A stretch of DNA of 64,000 nt from DASUBV01 sp963725175 (GTDB taxonomy: Bacteria > Actinomycetota > Actinomycetes > Streptosporangiales > Streptosporangiaceae). The stretch covers positions 682,001 through 746,000 of the forward strand of contig CAVRXH010000006.1 of NCBI GenBank assembly GCA_963725175.1, read 5' to 3'. This document shows positions 43,513 to 52,217 of the stretch, piece by piece (the stretch's first letter is position 1; the number at the start of each line of letters is the position of its first letter). The position numbers and the translations under genes are program-made. Below the pieces are notes generated by a model, which was not told the DNA's origin, did no database searches, and saw only the letters and a list, made by a program, of their open reading frames with translations.

Positions 43513-44366
43513 TGCCGGGCATGACCGCACTCACCGCCCGCCGGGCCCGCGGCCAGCGCGCCGCACCGCGCGATGTCATGCGGCGGATCCTCGCGGTGGC
43601 GGCCCGTCAGGCCTACGCCACGATCCGCACCCCGTCCCGTTACCTCGACGTCGCGGTATGGCCGGTCGTCGACACGGTGCTGTACGGGTCCATCGCCATT
43701 TTCATGCGCCAGGGCGCCACGTCCGGGGGAGCCACCAGGTTCGCCTTCGCCATACTGTCCGGCTTCATCATGTGGCACGTCATCTTCCAGGCGCAGATCG
43801 CCGTTTCCACTGGCTTTTTTGAAGAGGTGTACTCACGTCAGCTAGCGAGTCTCCTCGCCACGCCGCTGCGCCCCATCGAGTGGGTGCTCGGAACCGCGCT
43901 ACAGGGCCTGGCCAAGGTGGCGATCGGTGTCGTCGCCGTCGCCGTCACCGTCGCCGTCCTGTACCAGTTCAACCTCGCCGACGTCGGCGCGAGCATCGTG
44001 CCGGTGATGGCCTTGCTCCTGCTCACGGGCTGGGCGATGGCCCTGATCGTCATCGGGCTGACGCTCTTCCTCGGCTCAGGAACCGAGGCCCTGGCATGGG
44101 GCCTGCTGTCCATGGTGCTGCCGCTGTCAGGCGCGCTCTATCCCGTCTCCGTGCTGCCGGCTCCGCTCCGGCCGGTCTCGGCGGTGCTGCCCACCACCTA
44201 CGTGTTCAGCGCGGCCCGCACCATCGTGCTGGGCGGCGCGCCGCCCTGGGGCGAGATCGGGGGCGCCGCCCTGGGAACGGCGGCGCTCATGGCCGCCGGG
44301 GTTGGCTTCGCGGCCTTCGCGCTGCGCACGTTTCAGCGCCGCGGATTCATCAGCCGCTACCTATGA
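43512..44366 (+). CDS. ABC-2 type exporter, membrane permease
   Basis: A 284-residue ABC-2 permease with six predicted membrane helices and the C-terminal region LSGALYPVSVLPAPLRPVSAVLPTTYVF that is characteristic of NodJ/DrrB-like exporters. It pairs with the ATPase just upstream. ATG 43512 (TGATG overlap) has AGGAG 9 nt away; GTG 43509 is an alternative. Likely exports the glycosylated cyclitol. Confidence 0.87.
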   Translation: MPGMTALTARRARGQRAAPRDVMRRILAVAARQAYATIRTPSRYLDVAVWPVVDTVLYGSIAIFMRQGATSGGATRFAFAILSGFIMWHVIFQAQIAVSTGFFEEVYSRQLASLLATPLRPIEWVLGTALQGLAKVAIGVVAVAVTVAVLYQFNLADVGASIVPVMALLLLTGWAMALIVIGLTLFLGSGTEALAWGLLSMVLPLSGALYPVSVLPAPLRPVSAVLPTTYVFSAARTIVLGGAPPWGEIGGAALGTAALMAAGVGFAAFALRTFQRRGFISRYL

Positions 44367-44400
44367 TCCGTGGGTTTACCGGGCAGAACGGAGCCAGACC

Positions 44401-45879
44401 GTGACAGCGACTACCTGCGGCGACTACCTCGGCAGGCTGCGGTTCCCGTCAGGGGAATCGCCTGCCGCCGCCTTCGAGCCGCGCAGCCGCGGGCCGAATC
44501 CCGGGGTGACCGTCCTGATCCCTACCTACACGAGCGCGGACGGGGACAGGGCTGCCAGCCTGCGGCAGTGCCTGGGCAGCGTGCTGGCCGAAGGCCGGGA
44601 CGGTCACCTGCCGATCGCATTCGTTCTCGTCGACAACGGGCTGTCGCCGTCCGCTGCCCGCCAGGCCGGCGAGCTGCTTCGCCGGTCCGGCTGCCCCCAT
44701 TTCATCGTGCGGGCCGCCCCGGCCCCCGGCCGCCGGTACACGGCAGCCGAGGCACGCAACGCCGGCCTGGCCACGCTGGCCGGGCTGCCGGCATCCTCGG
44801 GCCTCCGGCAGCGGTATCTGCTCTTCCTCGACGATGACACCGCTCTCGGGCCGCGCACCCTGACCCGGCTGATGGCCACCCTCCGCGCCGAGGAGCCGGC
44901 CATCGCCGCCTGCCCCAGGGTCCTGCCGGTCACCGACCTGGCCGCCTGGCGGGCCGCCGGTGCCACGGCACCGCCCGGCGTCGGCGAGCCTCCCCGCACG
45001 CGGGCGCGGAGGCTGCCAGGGCCGCTGACCGGTGATGGCTACGATCTCCTCTCGGTGACCGCGTACGGCAGCCTGGTCACCGGCCGGGCCGTCGGGCTGC
45101 TGGTCCGCCAGGATCCGCTGCTGCGCTGGATCGGACGGCACGGGCCGCTGTTCTACGCCGGCACGCCGTACGGCAGCTCCGAGGACATGCTCGCGATGGC
45201 GACGCTTTCCCGTCTCGGGCAGTTATGGTCGGTCCCGGCCGCAACGGTTGCGGACGAGGTGCGCAAGTCGCCGGGCGCGACCAGGCGACAGCAGTTCGCC
45301 TGGGGATACGATCACGCCTGGCTGGCCCGCAGGCTCGCCGAGGCGGGCCTGCTGCGCCCCGGCGTGCACGCCCTGACATGGACAGCGCGCCCCGCGGGCG
45401 CCACGGCCGGCTGGGAGCTCAGCCATGCTGACTGGGGCGGGCCGGTCGGCTTCCTGATCAATCCGCGCGAGCTGCGCTTCGGCCACCGGCTGCTGCGTGC
45501 GGCCAGCTCCGCGCCCGAGGTCGCGGCTCAGCTATTCGGCGGGCACGCGGCTGCTGTCGCCGCCGGGACCGCGCAGCTAGGCCGGGTGCTCGGTCGCTGG
45601 GGCGGCGTCCAGGACGCCGCGCACCGCCAGCCCAGGCCCGACCTGCCCCGGCTCGGCGATCGCGACTGGTCCAGCCTGCGCGACGGACTGGACGCCCTGG
45701 TCGGGCACCTGGCCGGCAACGTAGCCGGAAGCCGGGACAACGGCGCTGACCCGGCCGCCGTGCCGCCGTTCTTCCTCTATGGCGCCCGCCAGCCCGCGGC
45801 TAGCCCCCGCCGGGACGGCCGCCGCCACGGAGAACCCGTCAGCCCACCCGAACCCATGCCGCTGAATGTCGCGTCATGA
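44401..45879 (+). CDS. Glycosyltransferase family 2-like protein
   Basis: A 492-residue cytoplasmic protein with a GT-A fold in its N-terminal half: VTVLIPTYTS, PIAFVLVDNGL, AEARNAGLATLAG and the metal-binding DxD in YLLFLDDDTALG, followed by SSEDMLAMATLSRLG. The C-terminal ~170 residues are not recognisable and are Ala/Arg-rich. It should transfer a sugar from a nucleotide donor, most likely onto the cyclitol core. GTG 44401 is preferred because a GGAG site precedes it; 34 bases separate it from the permease. Acceptor and donor unknown. Confidence 0.82.
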   Translation: MTATTCGDYLGRLRFPSGESPAAAFEPRSRGPNPGVTVLIPTYTSADGDRAASLRQCLGSVLAEGRDGHLPIAFVLVDNGLSPSAARQAGELLRRSGCPHFIVRAAPAPGRRYTAAEARNAGLATLAGLPASSGLRQRYLLFLDDDTALGPRTLTRLMATLRAEEPAIAACPRVLPVTDLAAWRAAGATAPPGVGEPPRTRARRLPGPLTGDGYDLLSVTAYGSLVTGRAVGLLVRQDPLLRWIGRHGPLFYAGTPYGSSEDMLAMATLSRLGQLWSVPAATVADEVRKSPGATRRQQFAWGYDHAWLARRLAEAGLLRPGVHALTWTARPAGATAGWELSHADWGGPVGFLINPRELRFGHRLLRAASSAPEVAAQLFGGHAAAVAAGTAQLGRVLGRWGGVQDAAHRQPRPDLPRLGDRDWSSLRDGLDALVGHLAGNVAGSRDNGADPAAVPPFFLYGARQPAASPRRDGRRHGEPVSPPEPMPLNVAS

Positions 45880-45898
45880 AGATCACTTGGAGGATGCC

Positions 45899-46942
45899 AT
45901 GGATTACTGTATCGGCATCGTCGGCGCAGGCGTGCTGACCAGGCAGGCTCTCGCCCCGGCCCTGCATGGCGTGCCGGATATCAGGCTCGCCGCGGTCCTC
46001 GACAAGAGCACGGACGCGCTCAGGGCAGTCGCTCCTCAGTGTCCCGGTGCCATCCTCACCACCGACGAGGAACAGTTCTTCGCCGCTTCCCTCGATGCCG
46101 TCCACGTGGCCACTCCTAATCACCAGCACGAGCAGTTCGCCTGCCGGGCGCTGGAGCGGGGCCTGGCCACCCTGGTTGACAAGCCGCTGGCACACACGGT
46201 GGCCTCCGGCCAGCGGATCCTGGCGGCCGCCTCCGCGGCGGGCGTCCCGGCCCTCATCGGGTACATGGCCAAGCACAACGTCTACAACCGTGAAGCGCGG
46301 CGGCTCGTCGCCTCGGGGGCGATCGGCAGGCCGCTGGCGATGACGGCGTCGCGACTCGGCTGGCGGAAATATGACTGGCGGAGCCGGATCAGCGAAAGCG
46401 GTCTCGGCTGCCTGGCCGATCTCGGCATCTACCCCGTCCTGACCGCGGTGGACCTGTTCGGTGCCGAGCCGAGGCGGTGCCAGGCGACCACCTGGCCTGT
46501 CCATGATCCACAGCACACGGACGTCTACGCACAGGCGACCATCTGGTTCGACGATCACCGCTATCTGCATTTCGAGACCGCCGCCACATTCGACAAGCAG
46601 CCGGCCTCAGCCGAGGTGTCGGCGTATACCATCGTCGGCGACGGCGGGATCATGCAGGTCGCCGGCTCGTGGGCGATGAACGGTGCCGGATCCCTGGACC
46701 TGTGTGACGCGTCCGGCTGGCATTCCGCCCGGCTGACCCCCGCTGACCCGTACTTAAGCCAGTACCGGCTGCTCGCCTCCTGCTCGGCAGGTGCGCCGGT
46801 ACCCGCCGAGGTCAGCATCACCCGCGGCCTGGCAGACCTGGAGATCCTCTACGCGATCACCCGTAACGCGGCCGCCGCGTCCGGGGTCACGGACATTCGC
46901 CCGCGGACCGGCCCGCGGCCGCTACCGGTCAGCATGGGGTGA
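45899..46942 (+). CDS. Gfo/Idh/MocA family oxidoreductase
   Basis: A 347-residue NAD(P)-dependent dehydrogenase: Rossmann IGIVGAGVLTRQALAPAL, the active-site block TLVDKPLAHTV (Lys of the EKP-type motif, with Asp for Glu), and the substrate domain GLGCLADLGIYPVLTAVDLFG. Relatives oxidise sugars, inositols or amino-sugars. In the operon it could oxidise or reduce the cyclitol ring, alongside the dehydrogenase half of the fusion. GGAGG lies 5 nt before ATG 45899. The next gene, a TIM-barrel isomerase, is a frequent partner of this family in inositol pathways. Confidence 0.88.
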   Translation: MDYCIGIVGAGVLTRQALAPALHGVPDIRLAAVLDKSTDALRAVAPQCPGAILTTDEEQFFAASLDAVHVATPNHQHEQFACRALERGLATLVDKPLAHTVASGQRILAAASAAGVPALIGYMAKHNVYNREARRLVASGAIGRPLAMTASRLGWRKYDWRSRISESGLGCLADLGIYPVLTAVDLFGAEPRRCQATTWPVHDPQHTDVYAQATIWFDDHRYLHFETAATFDKQPASAEVSAYTIVGDGGIMQVAGSWAMNGAGSLDLCDASGWHSARLTPADPYLSQYRLLASCSAGAPVPAEVSITRGLADLEILYAITRNAAAASGVTDIRPRTGPRPLPVSMG

Positions 46943-46947
46943 GAGTG

Positions 46948-47844
46948 ATGCGAACCGTCCTGCACAGCTACTCCTTCCGCAGCTACCCGCTCGATCATGT
47001 GCTCAAGGTCGCGCGGGCTGGCTCATGGCCCGCCATCGAACTGTCGTGCTGGCACTTCGAGACCGGCGCGGCTACGCACAACATCAGGGAAGCTCTCCAG
47101 GCCGCGCGGCACAGCCAGGTGCCCGTTCACTGCGTTGGCTACTGGGGTGACTTCGTCACCCCGGACGAGACGGCCCGGCGGCAGTCCATCGACCGTGCCT
47201 GCCGCACCGCGGAGGCATGCGCCGAGTATGGCGTCGGCCTCATGAACGGATCCGGCTGCTGGCTGGTATCTGACCCCGCCGCTGGCCCCGGCCGCGACTG
47301 GCGCGGCAACGGCAGCAGCATCGCCGCCGACGAGCACTACGCGCGCGGGGCCGCTGCTTACCGTGAGCTGGCCGAGTACGCCGCGGGGCACGGCGTCCAG
47401 ATAGCAGTCGAGGTACATCCCAACACGATCCATGACACGGTGCGGGCAACTGCCCGGCTTCTCGACCTCGCCGGCCATGACAACATCGTCGTCACGATCG
47501 ACCCCAGCAATGCCGCCGCGCTGAGCGCCGAGGACACCGACCCCGCGATCACCGCGGAGCTGGCTGGCCGCATCGGCTATTTCCACCTCAAGAACTGCGT
47601 GATCCGTGACGGGTCGGCTGAATTCGAGATGGACGCATCCACCGGGGTCGTCGACAATTACCGCTGGCTGGAGTGGGCTACCAGGTCCGCGAGGGTCCCG
47701 GCCATCTGCGTTGAGTACTGCGGGGAAGGCGACCCGCATCCTCAGCTTGACGCCTCACGCAGGTATCTCGACGCTACCCTCGGCCGGATAGCGGCACTGC
47801 AGGCCGGCCAGCCGCCAGAGCCTGGCCGAGGAACGAGCCAGTGA
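46948..47844 (+). CDS. Sugar phosphate isomerase/epimerase (xylose-isomerase-like TIM barrel)
   Basis: A 298-residue AP-endonuclease-2-type TIM barrel. It has VQIAVEVHPNTIHDT, IVVTIDPSNAAAL, IGYFHLKNC and ICVEYCGEGDPHPQ, which carry the acidic and His ligands for a divalent metal in this family (compare IolE/IolI). It likely epimerises or dehydrates a keto-cyclitol made by the adjacent oxidoreductase. ATG 46948 is preferred because GGGGTGAG sits 7 nt upstream; a GTG nine bases earlier overlaps the previous stop. Confidence 0.84.
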   Translation: MRTVLHSYSFRSYPLDHVLKVARAGSWPAIELSCWHFETGAATHNIREALQAARHSQVPVHCVGYWGDFVTPDETARRQSIDRACRTAEACAEYGVGLMNGSGCWLVSDPAAGPGRDWRGNGSSIAADEHYARGAAAYRELAEYAAGHGVQIAVEVHPNTIHDTVRATARLLDLAGHDNIVVTIDPSNAAALSAEDTDPAITAELAGRIGYFHLKNCVIRDGSAEFEMDASTGVVDNYRWLEWATRSARVPAICVEYCGEGDPHPQLDASRRYLDATLGRIAALQAGQPPEPGRGTSQ

Positions 47845-49109
47845 CCGCCTGGGTACCCGCCGGTGACCGCGCGCCTCCTGCCGCGGGCTTTCTTCAGGCG
47901 GACCCGGCCCCGGGGCCAGGGCGGCTGCTGGTCGTCACCGACGAGGACCCCGCGTCGCCGGCCGGCTCTGGAGTGGAGATGCGCACCAGCGCGCTGATCG
48001 CGGCGCTGCGGGCATCGGCGCCCACGGACGTGGCGCCCCTCCGGACGATCCGCCGCGGCATCGGCTGCCAGCAGCAGTGCCCCCGGTGCCGGGACGACCA
48101 GGTGCTGATTGACGGAGGCCTGGCCCGGTTCCCGCTCACCTGGCGAACCTGCGTCAAGGCGGCCAGCCTCCTCGCCGGGTTCGTCCGCCAGAATCCGTAC
48201 AGCGCCGTGCTGGTCAGCGACTTCCAGCTCTACAGGTGCGCGGCGGCGGTCCGCGCGGCCAGCAAGGCCGCGCTGATCGTCGACCTCCACAACGCAGAGG
48301 CAGACCTGTATGCCGAGATCAGCCGCCACCCGGCCTGGCCGGCTTTTCTGTCCCCGAGCGATCCCCTCGTGAAGCCGCCGATTCCCGGCGGCGTCGCGGC
48401 CGTACGGGAGGTGGAGCGCCAGCTCGTTGCCCTCGCCGACCTGGTGACGATGCCATCAGCGAACGACGTCGGCAAGCTGGCCAGCCGCTATGGGCGAGAG
48501 ACCAGCTTCGCGGTTGTGCCCAACTGCGTCCCGGTTGCCGGCGCCGCGCCATCACGCAGCCTCGGCAGGCCAGTCAAGTGCGTCTTCATCGGCGCTCTTC
48601 CGTACTTCCCGAACATGCTCGCCGCGGTGGAGATCGGGCAGACGATCGCCCCGGCGATCCGGTCCGCCGTCCCCGGGATGCGCGTCATTGTGGCCGGGTA
48701 CCTGCCACCGAAACCTGTCAGCCGCGCACTCCGATCATGCCCGGTGGAACTGGACGGCAATGTGCCGGACGTCAGGTCTCTGCTGGCGCAGGCCATCGTG
48801 ATCGTGCCGCTGCGCGTGGGCGGCGGCACCCGGTACAAGATTCTTGAGGCGTTCGCGGCCGGTGCCCCCGTCGTCTCCACCAGGAAGGGAATCGAGGGTA
48901 TAGACGCCCGGCCGGGCGCGCACTACCTGCCGGCCGAGGAGACCGCCGACTTCGTTTCGGCTGTCCAGCAGATAGTGTCCGATCCGGAAGCAGACCTGAG
49001 GCGACGGCGGGCGGCCTGGGAGCTCGTCAGGTCCCGGTATTCCTGGGCGGCCCTGCCCGCCATCCTCCGCGAGGCCCTGCGGCCGCTCGGGGTCTGGGAG
49101 CAGGGGTGA
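47841..49109 (+). CDS. Glycosyltransferase family 4-like protein
   Basis: A 422-residue GT-B transferase. The N-terminal Rossmann domain starts near LLVVTDEDPASPAGSGVEMR; the C-terminal domain has CVFIGALPYFPNMLAAVEI, RVIVAGYLPP and the donor-binding PLRVGGGTRYKILEAFAAGAPVVST. A CQQQCPRCRDD cysteine cluster near residue 75 is unusual and may bind a metal. It is the last gene of the operon, with GTG overlapping the previous stop. Together with the GT2 protein it implies at least two glycosyl transfers. Confidence 0.87.
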   Translation: MTAWVPAGDRAPPAAGFLQADPAPGPGRLLVVTDEDPASPAGSGVEMRTSALIAALRASAPTDVAPLRTIRRGIGCQQQCPRCRDDQVLIDGGLARFPLTWRTCVKAASLLAGFVRQNPYSAVLVSDFQLYRCAAAVRAASKAALIVDLHNAEADLYAEISRHPAWPAFLSPSDPLVKPPIPGGVAAVREVERQLVALADLVTMPSANDVGKLASRYGRETSFAVVPNCVPVAGAAPSRSLGRPVKCVFIGALPYFPNMLAAVEIGQTIAPAIRSAVPGMRVIVAGYLPPKPVSRALRSCPVELDGNVPDVRSLLAQAIVIVPLRVGGGTRYKILEAFAAGAPVVSTRKGIEGIDARPGAHYLPAEETADFVSAVQQIVSDPEADLRRRRAAWELVRSRYSWAALPAILREALRPLGVWEQG

Positions 49110-49169
49110 TGTGCCCGTATATTTCAGGTGCCTTGCCTATGAGGGTGCGGGTACTTCCTGGGGGGACTT

Positions 49170-51878
49170 GTGGGCCGTAGACCGCTAATAGTGACATTTG
49201 CCTTAATAACTGCCCTCGCGGGCGGAATGGTATCGGCCGGTGCCGCGGCAGCCGCGCCTGTGACGCGCGCCGCAGCGGTTTCAGCCGCGGGCCGGCGGCC
49301 GTCCGTCTACTCGGTCACGCCGGATGCGGGACCGGCCGGCGGCGGGAAGACAGTGACTATTCGCGGCGCGCGGTTCGCGAAGGTGGACTGGGTCAAGATC
49401 GGCGGCAAGAAGGCGCGGCATGTGCGCGTGCGGTCCTCGCGCGAGCTGACGGCCGTCATTCCGCGGCACGCCGCGGGCAGCGTGACGATCAGCGTCAGGG
49501 AGAAGGCGGGAACGAGCCCGCGGTCAGCGGCACGGTTCCATTACCTCAGCCGGCCGCGGATCACCGGGATGTCCGCGCACGCCGGGCCGGTCACCGGCGG
49601 GCAGGCCGTCACGATCGACGGAAAGAACCTGTCGCGTGCGACGGCCGTGCGGTTCGGGACGCTGCGCGCGGCGGTGCTCGCGCGCTCGTCCGGCACCAGG
49701 CTCCGGGTGAAGACCCCCGCCTCCTGGGCGGGCACGGTCCAGGTCGTGGTGGACACCGGCGGCGGCTCGTCGGCCCGCTCGGCGGCTGATCACTTCGGCT
49801 TCCAGAACCCGGCACGGCGGCTGACCGGGAAGGTGACCCCGGCCGCCGGGGACGTGGTCGACACCGGGGCCGAGGTGACAGCGGTCACCGGCGGGCAGGC
49901 CACGACCTCGGGCAAGGGCATCAGCCAGGCGCCGTGGGTGGTGACGCTCGCCGCCGCCGCGCCCGTGCCGGCGGTGGGACAGCGTTTCCTGCTCAAGCCG
50001 GGCAGCTCGGTTTACCCGGCCGGCCTGGCCGGCACGGTGACGGCCGCCGACGGGTCCGCCAGCCCGGCGACGATCACGGTGGCGGCCCCGCCGGGTTCGC
50101 TTGACGCGGTGCTGCGCACGGCCCAGGCCGCCTACTCCGGGCCGCTCGGCGACGCCAGCGCCAGCGGAGGCGTGGTGCGCGAGCCCGGCGGGCCGTACGG
50201 CGGCTCGAGCCTGACGAGCACCATCGACTTCGGGTCGATCTCGGGGTCCACGCTGAACTGCCTGGATCCCGAGGGCCGGTCGGTCGGCGTGACCGGCAGC
50301 CTCAGCCTCAAGCTGGAGGATGTCGAGGCCCACGTCGACGTCGAGACCGGCAGCCTGCTGAGCAAGCCGTTCGTCGACGTGTGGATCTCCTACCAGCCCA
50401 CCCTCACGGCTGGCCTCACCGCTTCGGCACAGGCGCAGTGCACGCTGCCCGCCGCCTGGCAGAACACCCACGAGAAGCTTTTCGTCCTGGGCGAGACCGG
50501 CGCGACGATCGCGATCGCGCCCGACGCGACGTTCACGGTCAGCGCCGACGGCACCGTCTCCTTCCAGCAGCACAGCTACCGGATCCTCGGGTTCATCTCG
50601 AACGCCGACGGGTCGATCAGCAAAATCGACGGCCAGTCGTCCGACCCGGCGCAGGTGCACGTGTCCGCCGACGTCAAGGCCGAGGCCTACGGCGGCGTGC
50701 AGATCCAGGTTGGCGAGCTCAACGTCATCGGCGTCGGGATGTCACTCGGCGGCGGAGTCACCGGCACCGCCTCGTCGGACTGGCCGCCGCAGGTGTGCCT
50801 GAGCGCCTACCCGTTCCTGCGCGGCACGCTGTATGCCTATCTCAACGCGTGGGTCAAGGAGTGGAAGCTCCAGGGCTTCTCGGTCGAGCTTGACCTGGCC
50901 GGGATCAGCACATGCACCGGGACGGGCTGGCACGTGGCCTGGCAGTCGAAGGACGCCGACCTCTACGACATCACCTGCCCGACCACTCTGGAGTGCATCG
51001 CCGTGGGCGAGGCGTCCGGGCATGGCTACGTCCTGCGGACAACGGACGGCGGCCAGAGCTGGAAGGCGGCAACCGTCACCGCTCGTGCCAACTTCTCCCG
51101 GGTGGCCTGCTCCGACGCATCGCACTGCGTGGCCGGCGGTGACGCGGGAGCTGACGGGGCGAAGGTCGCGGTCACCTCGGACGGCGGGGCGAGCTGGTCC
51201 GAAGTCGGCTTGCCCTATTACTACTCGCCGCTCGTCGCGATCGGATCCGTCGCCTGCGTGCCCGGCGGGACCTGCTATGCCACCGCCTTCATGACCAAGT
51301 ACAGCGGCGAGCTCGTCTACGGCTCGGCCAACAGCGGCAGGACCTGGTCCCTCGATACCGTGGTCGACAACGAGCCCGACGCGATGACCTGCCTCAGCGG
51401 CTCGTCCTGCCTGGCGCCGGGCGCGATCCCGACGAGCGAGGGGATCTCCTTCCCCGCGGCCAGCCAGGCGACCCGCAACGGCTGGGCATCGTCCTACACC
51501 GGCAGCTTCCCCAAGAACACCCAGGAACCGGTGTCCGCCTCCTGCCTGAGCCTGTCGCTCTGCTACGCCGCCGGGATCGGCGGCCTCCTCACCACGACCG
51601 ACTTCGGCAAGACCTGGAAGGCCTTGTCCGTGCAGGGCCTGGAGTCCAACGCGGTTGGCTGTGCGTCCAGCACCACCTGCGTGACGGGCGGGTCGAGTTC
51701 CGGCGCGGCGCAGTACATCGCGGAGACTGTCGATGGCGGCCATAGCTGGACCAGGACGACGATCTCCACCTTCCCGTCCGCCGACGACATGCTCATCGTC
51801 ACCCTCGCCTGCCCCAGCCTCGGCCACTGCATCGCGATCGAGGGCAACGCCGGCCTGACCGCGGTCGTAGTCAGCTAG
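49170..51878 (+). CDS. Secreted IPT/TIG and BNR-like repeat protein
   Basis: A 902-residue exported protein: signal peptide (LIVTFALITALAGGMVSAGAAAAA, read in part), then two IPT/TIG beta-sandwich domains (PSVYSVTPDAGPAGGGKTVTI and ITGMSAHAGPVTGGQAVTI, residues about 42-215), a middle beta-rich region, and C-terminal BNR/photosystem-stability-like repeats (TTDGGQSW, TSDGGASW, TTDFGKTW, TVDGGHSW) from about residue 590 with paired Cys (CPTTLECIAVG, CSDASHCVAGG). Probably a surface or extracellular adhesion or scaffolding protein. GTG start with a GGGGGA site. It lies 60 bases after the operon but is not obviously part of the pathway. Confidence 0.82.
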   Translation: MGRRPLIVTFALITALAGGMVSAGAAAAAPVTRAAAVSAAGRRPSVYSVTPDAGPAGGGKTVTIRGARFAKVDWVKIGGKKARHVRVRSSRELTAVIPRHAAGSVTISVREKAGTSPRSAARFHYLSRPRITGMSAHAGPVTGGQAVTIDGKNLSRATAVRFGTLRAAVLARSSGTRLRVKTPASWAGTVQVVVDTGGGSSARSAADHFGFQNPARRLTGKVTPAAGDVVDTGAEVTAVTGGQATTSGKGISQAPWVVTLAAAAPVPAVGQRFLLKPGSSVYPAGLAGTVTAADGSASPATITVAAPPGSLDAVLRTAQAAYSGPLGDASASGGVVREPGGPYGGSSLTSTIDFGSISGSTLNCLDPEGRSVGVTGSLSLKLEDVEAHVDVETGSLLSKPFVDVWISYQPTLTAGLTASAQAQCTLPAAWQNTHEKLFVLGETGATIAIAPDATFTVSADGTVSFQQHSYRILGFISNADGSISKIDGQSSDPAQVHVSADVKAEAYGGVQIQVGELNVIGVGMSLGGGVTGTASSDWPPQVCLSAYPFLRGTLYAYLNAWVKEWKLQGFSVELDLAGISTCTGTGWHVAWQSKDADLYDITCPTTLECIAVGEASGHGYVLRTTDGGQSWKAATVTARANFSRVACSDASHCVAGGDAGADGAKVAVTSDGGASWSEVGLPYYYSPLVAIGSVACVPGGTCYATAFMTKYSGELVYGSANSGRTWSLDTVVDNEPDAMTCLSGSSCLAPGAIPTSEGISFPAASQATRNGWASSYTGSFPKNTQEPVSASCLSLSLCYAAGIGGLLTTTDFGKTWKALSVQGLESNAVGCASSTTCVTGGSSSGAAQYIAETVDGGHSWTRTTISTFPSADDMLIVTLACPSLGHCIAIEGNAGLTAVVVS

Positions 51879-51901
51879 GCCCGCCAGGGACGACGGGCGA
51901 G

Positions 51902-51975
51902 ATACCCTCGACCCCCGCACGAGCGCGCTGCCATTGGCATCCAGGCACCGCCGGCTTCACCGAGGGCATCCCGCT
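51902..51975 (+). pseudogene. Decayed duplicate of the guaB1 3' end
   Basis: By eye, about 64 of 76 aligned positions match guaB1 positions 30957-31032 (encoding HERAVIGIQGAAGYTEGMPL), with two single-base gaps that destroy the frame. Blocks such as GCACGAGCGCGC and CACCGAGGGCAT are identical. Sequence on either side is unrelated. It marks the right edge of the block that starts after intact guaB1. Confidence 0.7.
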
Positions 51976-52112
51976 GGCCGCCGTCAGCGCTCATATGCCT
52001 GGCCGCGAGCCTCGATGCCGCGGAGATGGCCGGGTCGAACGCGACCTGGCGCGCATCGCGACCATCGCCCGCCAGTTGAGTACCTGAGCGTTCGGTGACC
52101 CGGACGGGTTTA
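51976..52112. other. Unassigned spacer
   Basis: A frame ends RDLARIATIARQLST at 52086, which looks like the tail of a lost gene, but I cannot identify it. No promoter or RNA gene is evident. Confidence 0.3.
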
Positions 52113-52170
52113 CGACAGTGAACTCGCTCCTGCTGTCGTTACAGCGACGGTAGAAGTGGGTTCACTGTCG
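52113..52170. repeat. Nested inverted repeat
   Basis: Outer arms CGACAGTGAAC (52113-52123) and GTTCACTGTCG (52160-52170) enclose an inner hairpin GCTGT-cgtt-ACAGC (52132-52145). Just upstream of the carboxypeptidase gene; may be a terminator, operator or remnant of a small mobile element. Confidence 0.55.
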
Positions 52171-52217
52171 CTGGGCGGGGATTGGGCGGGCCTTTTCTGG
52201 TGGGGTGGGTGACCGGA

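Noticed and set aside
31164..49109. Classical aminoglycoside (2-deoxystreptamine) cluster
   Set aside because: No PLP aminotransferase is present and the cyclase motifs fit valiolone-type enzymes better than 2-deoxy-scyllo-inosose synthase.
31048..51902. Prophage or conjugative element between the guaB1 repeats
   Set aside because: No integrase, replication, transfer or structural phage gene is visible in the interval.
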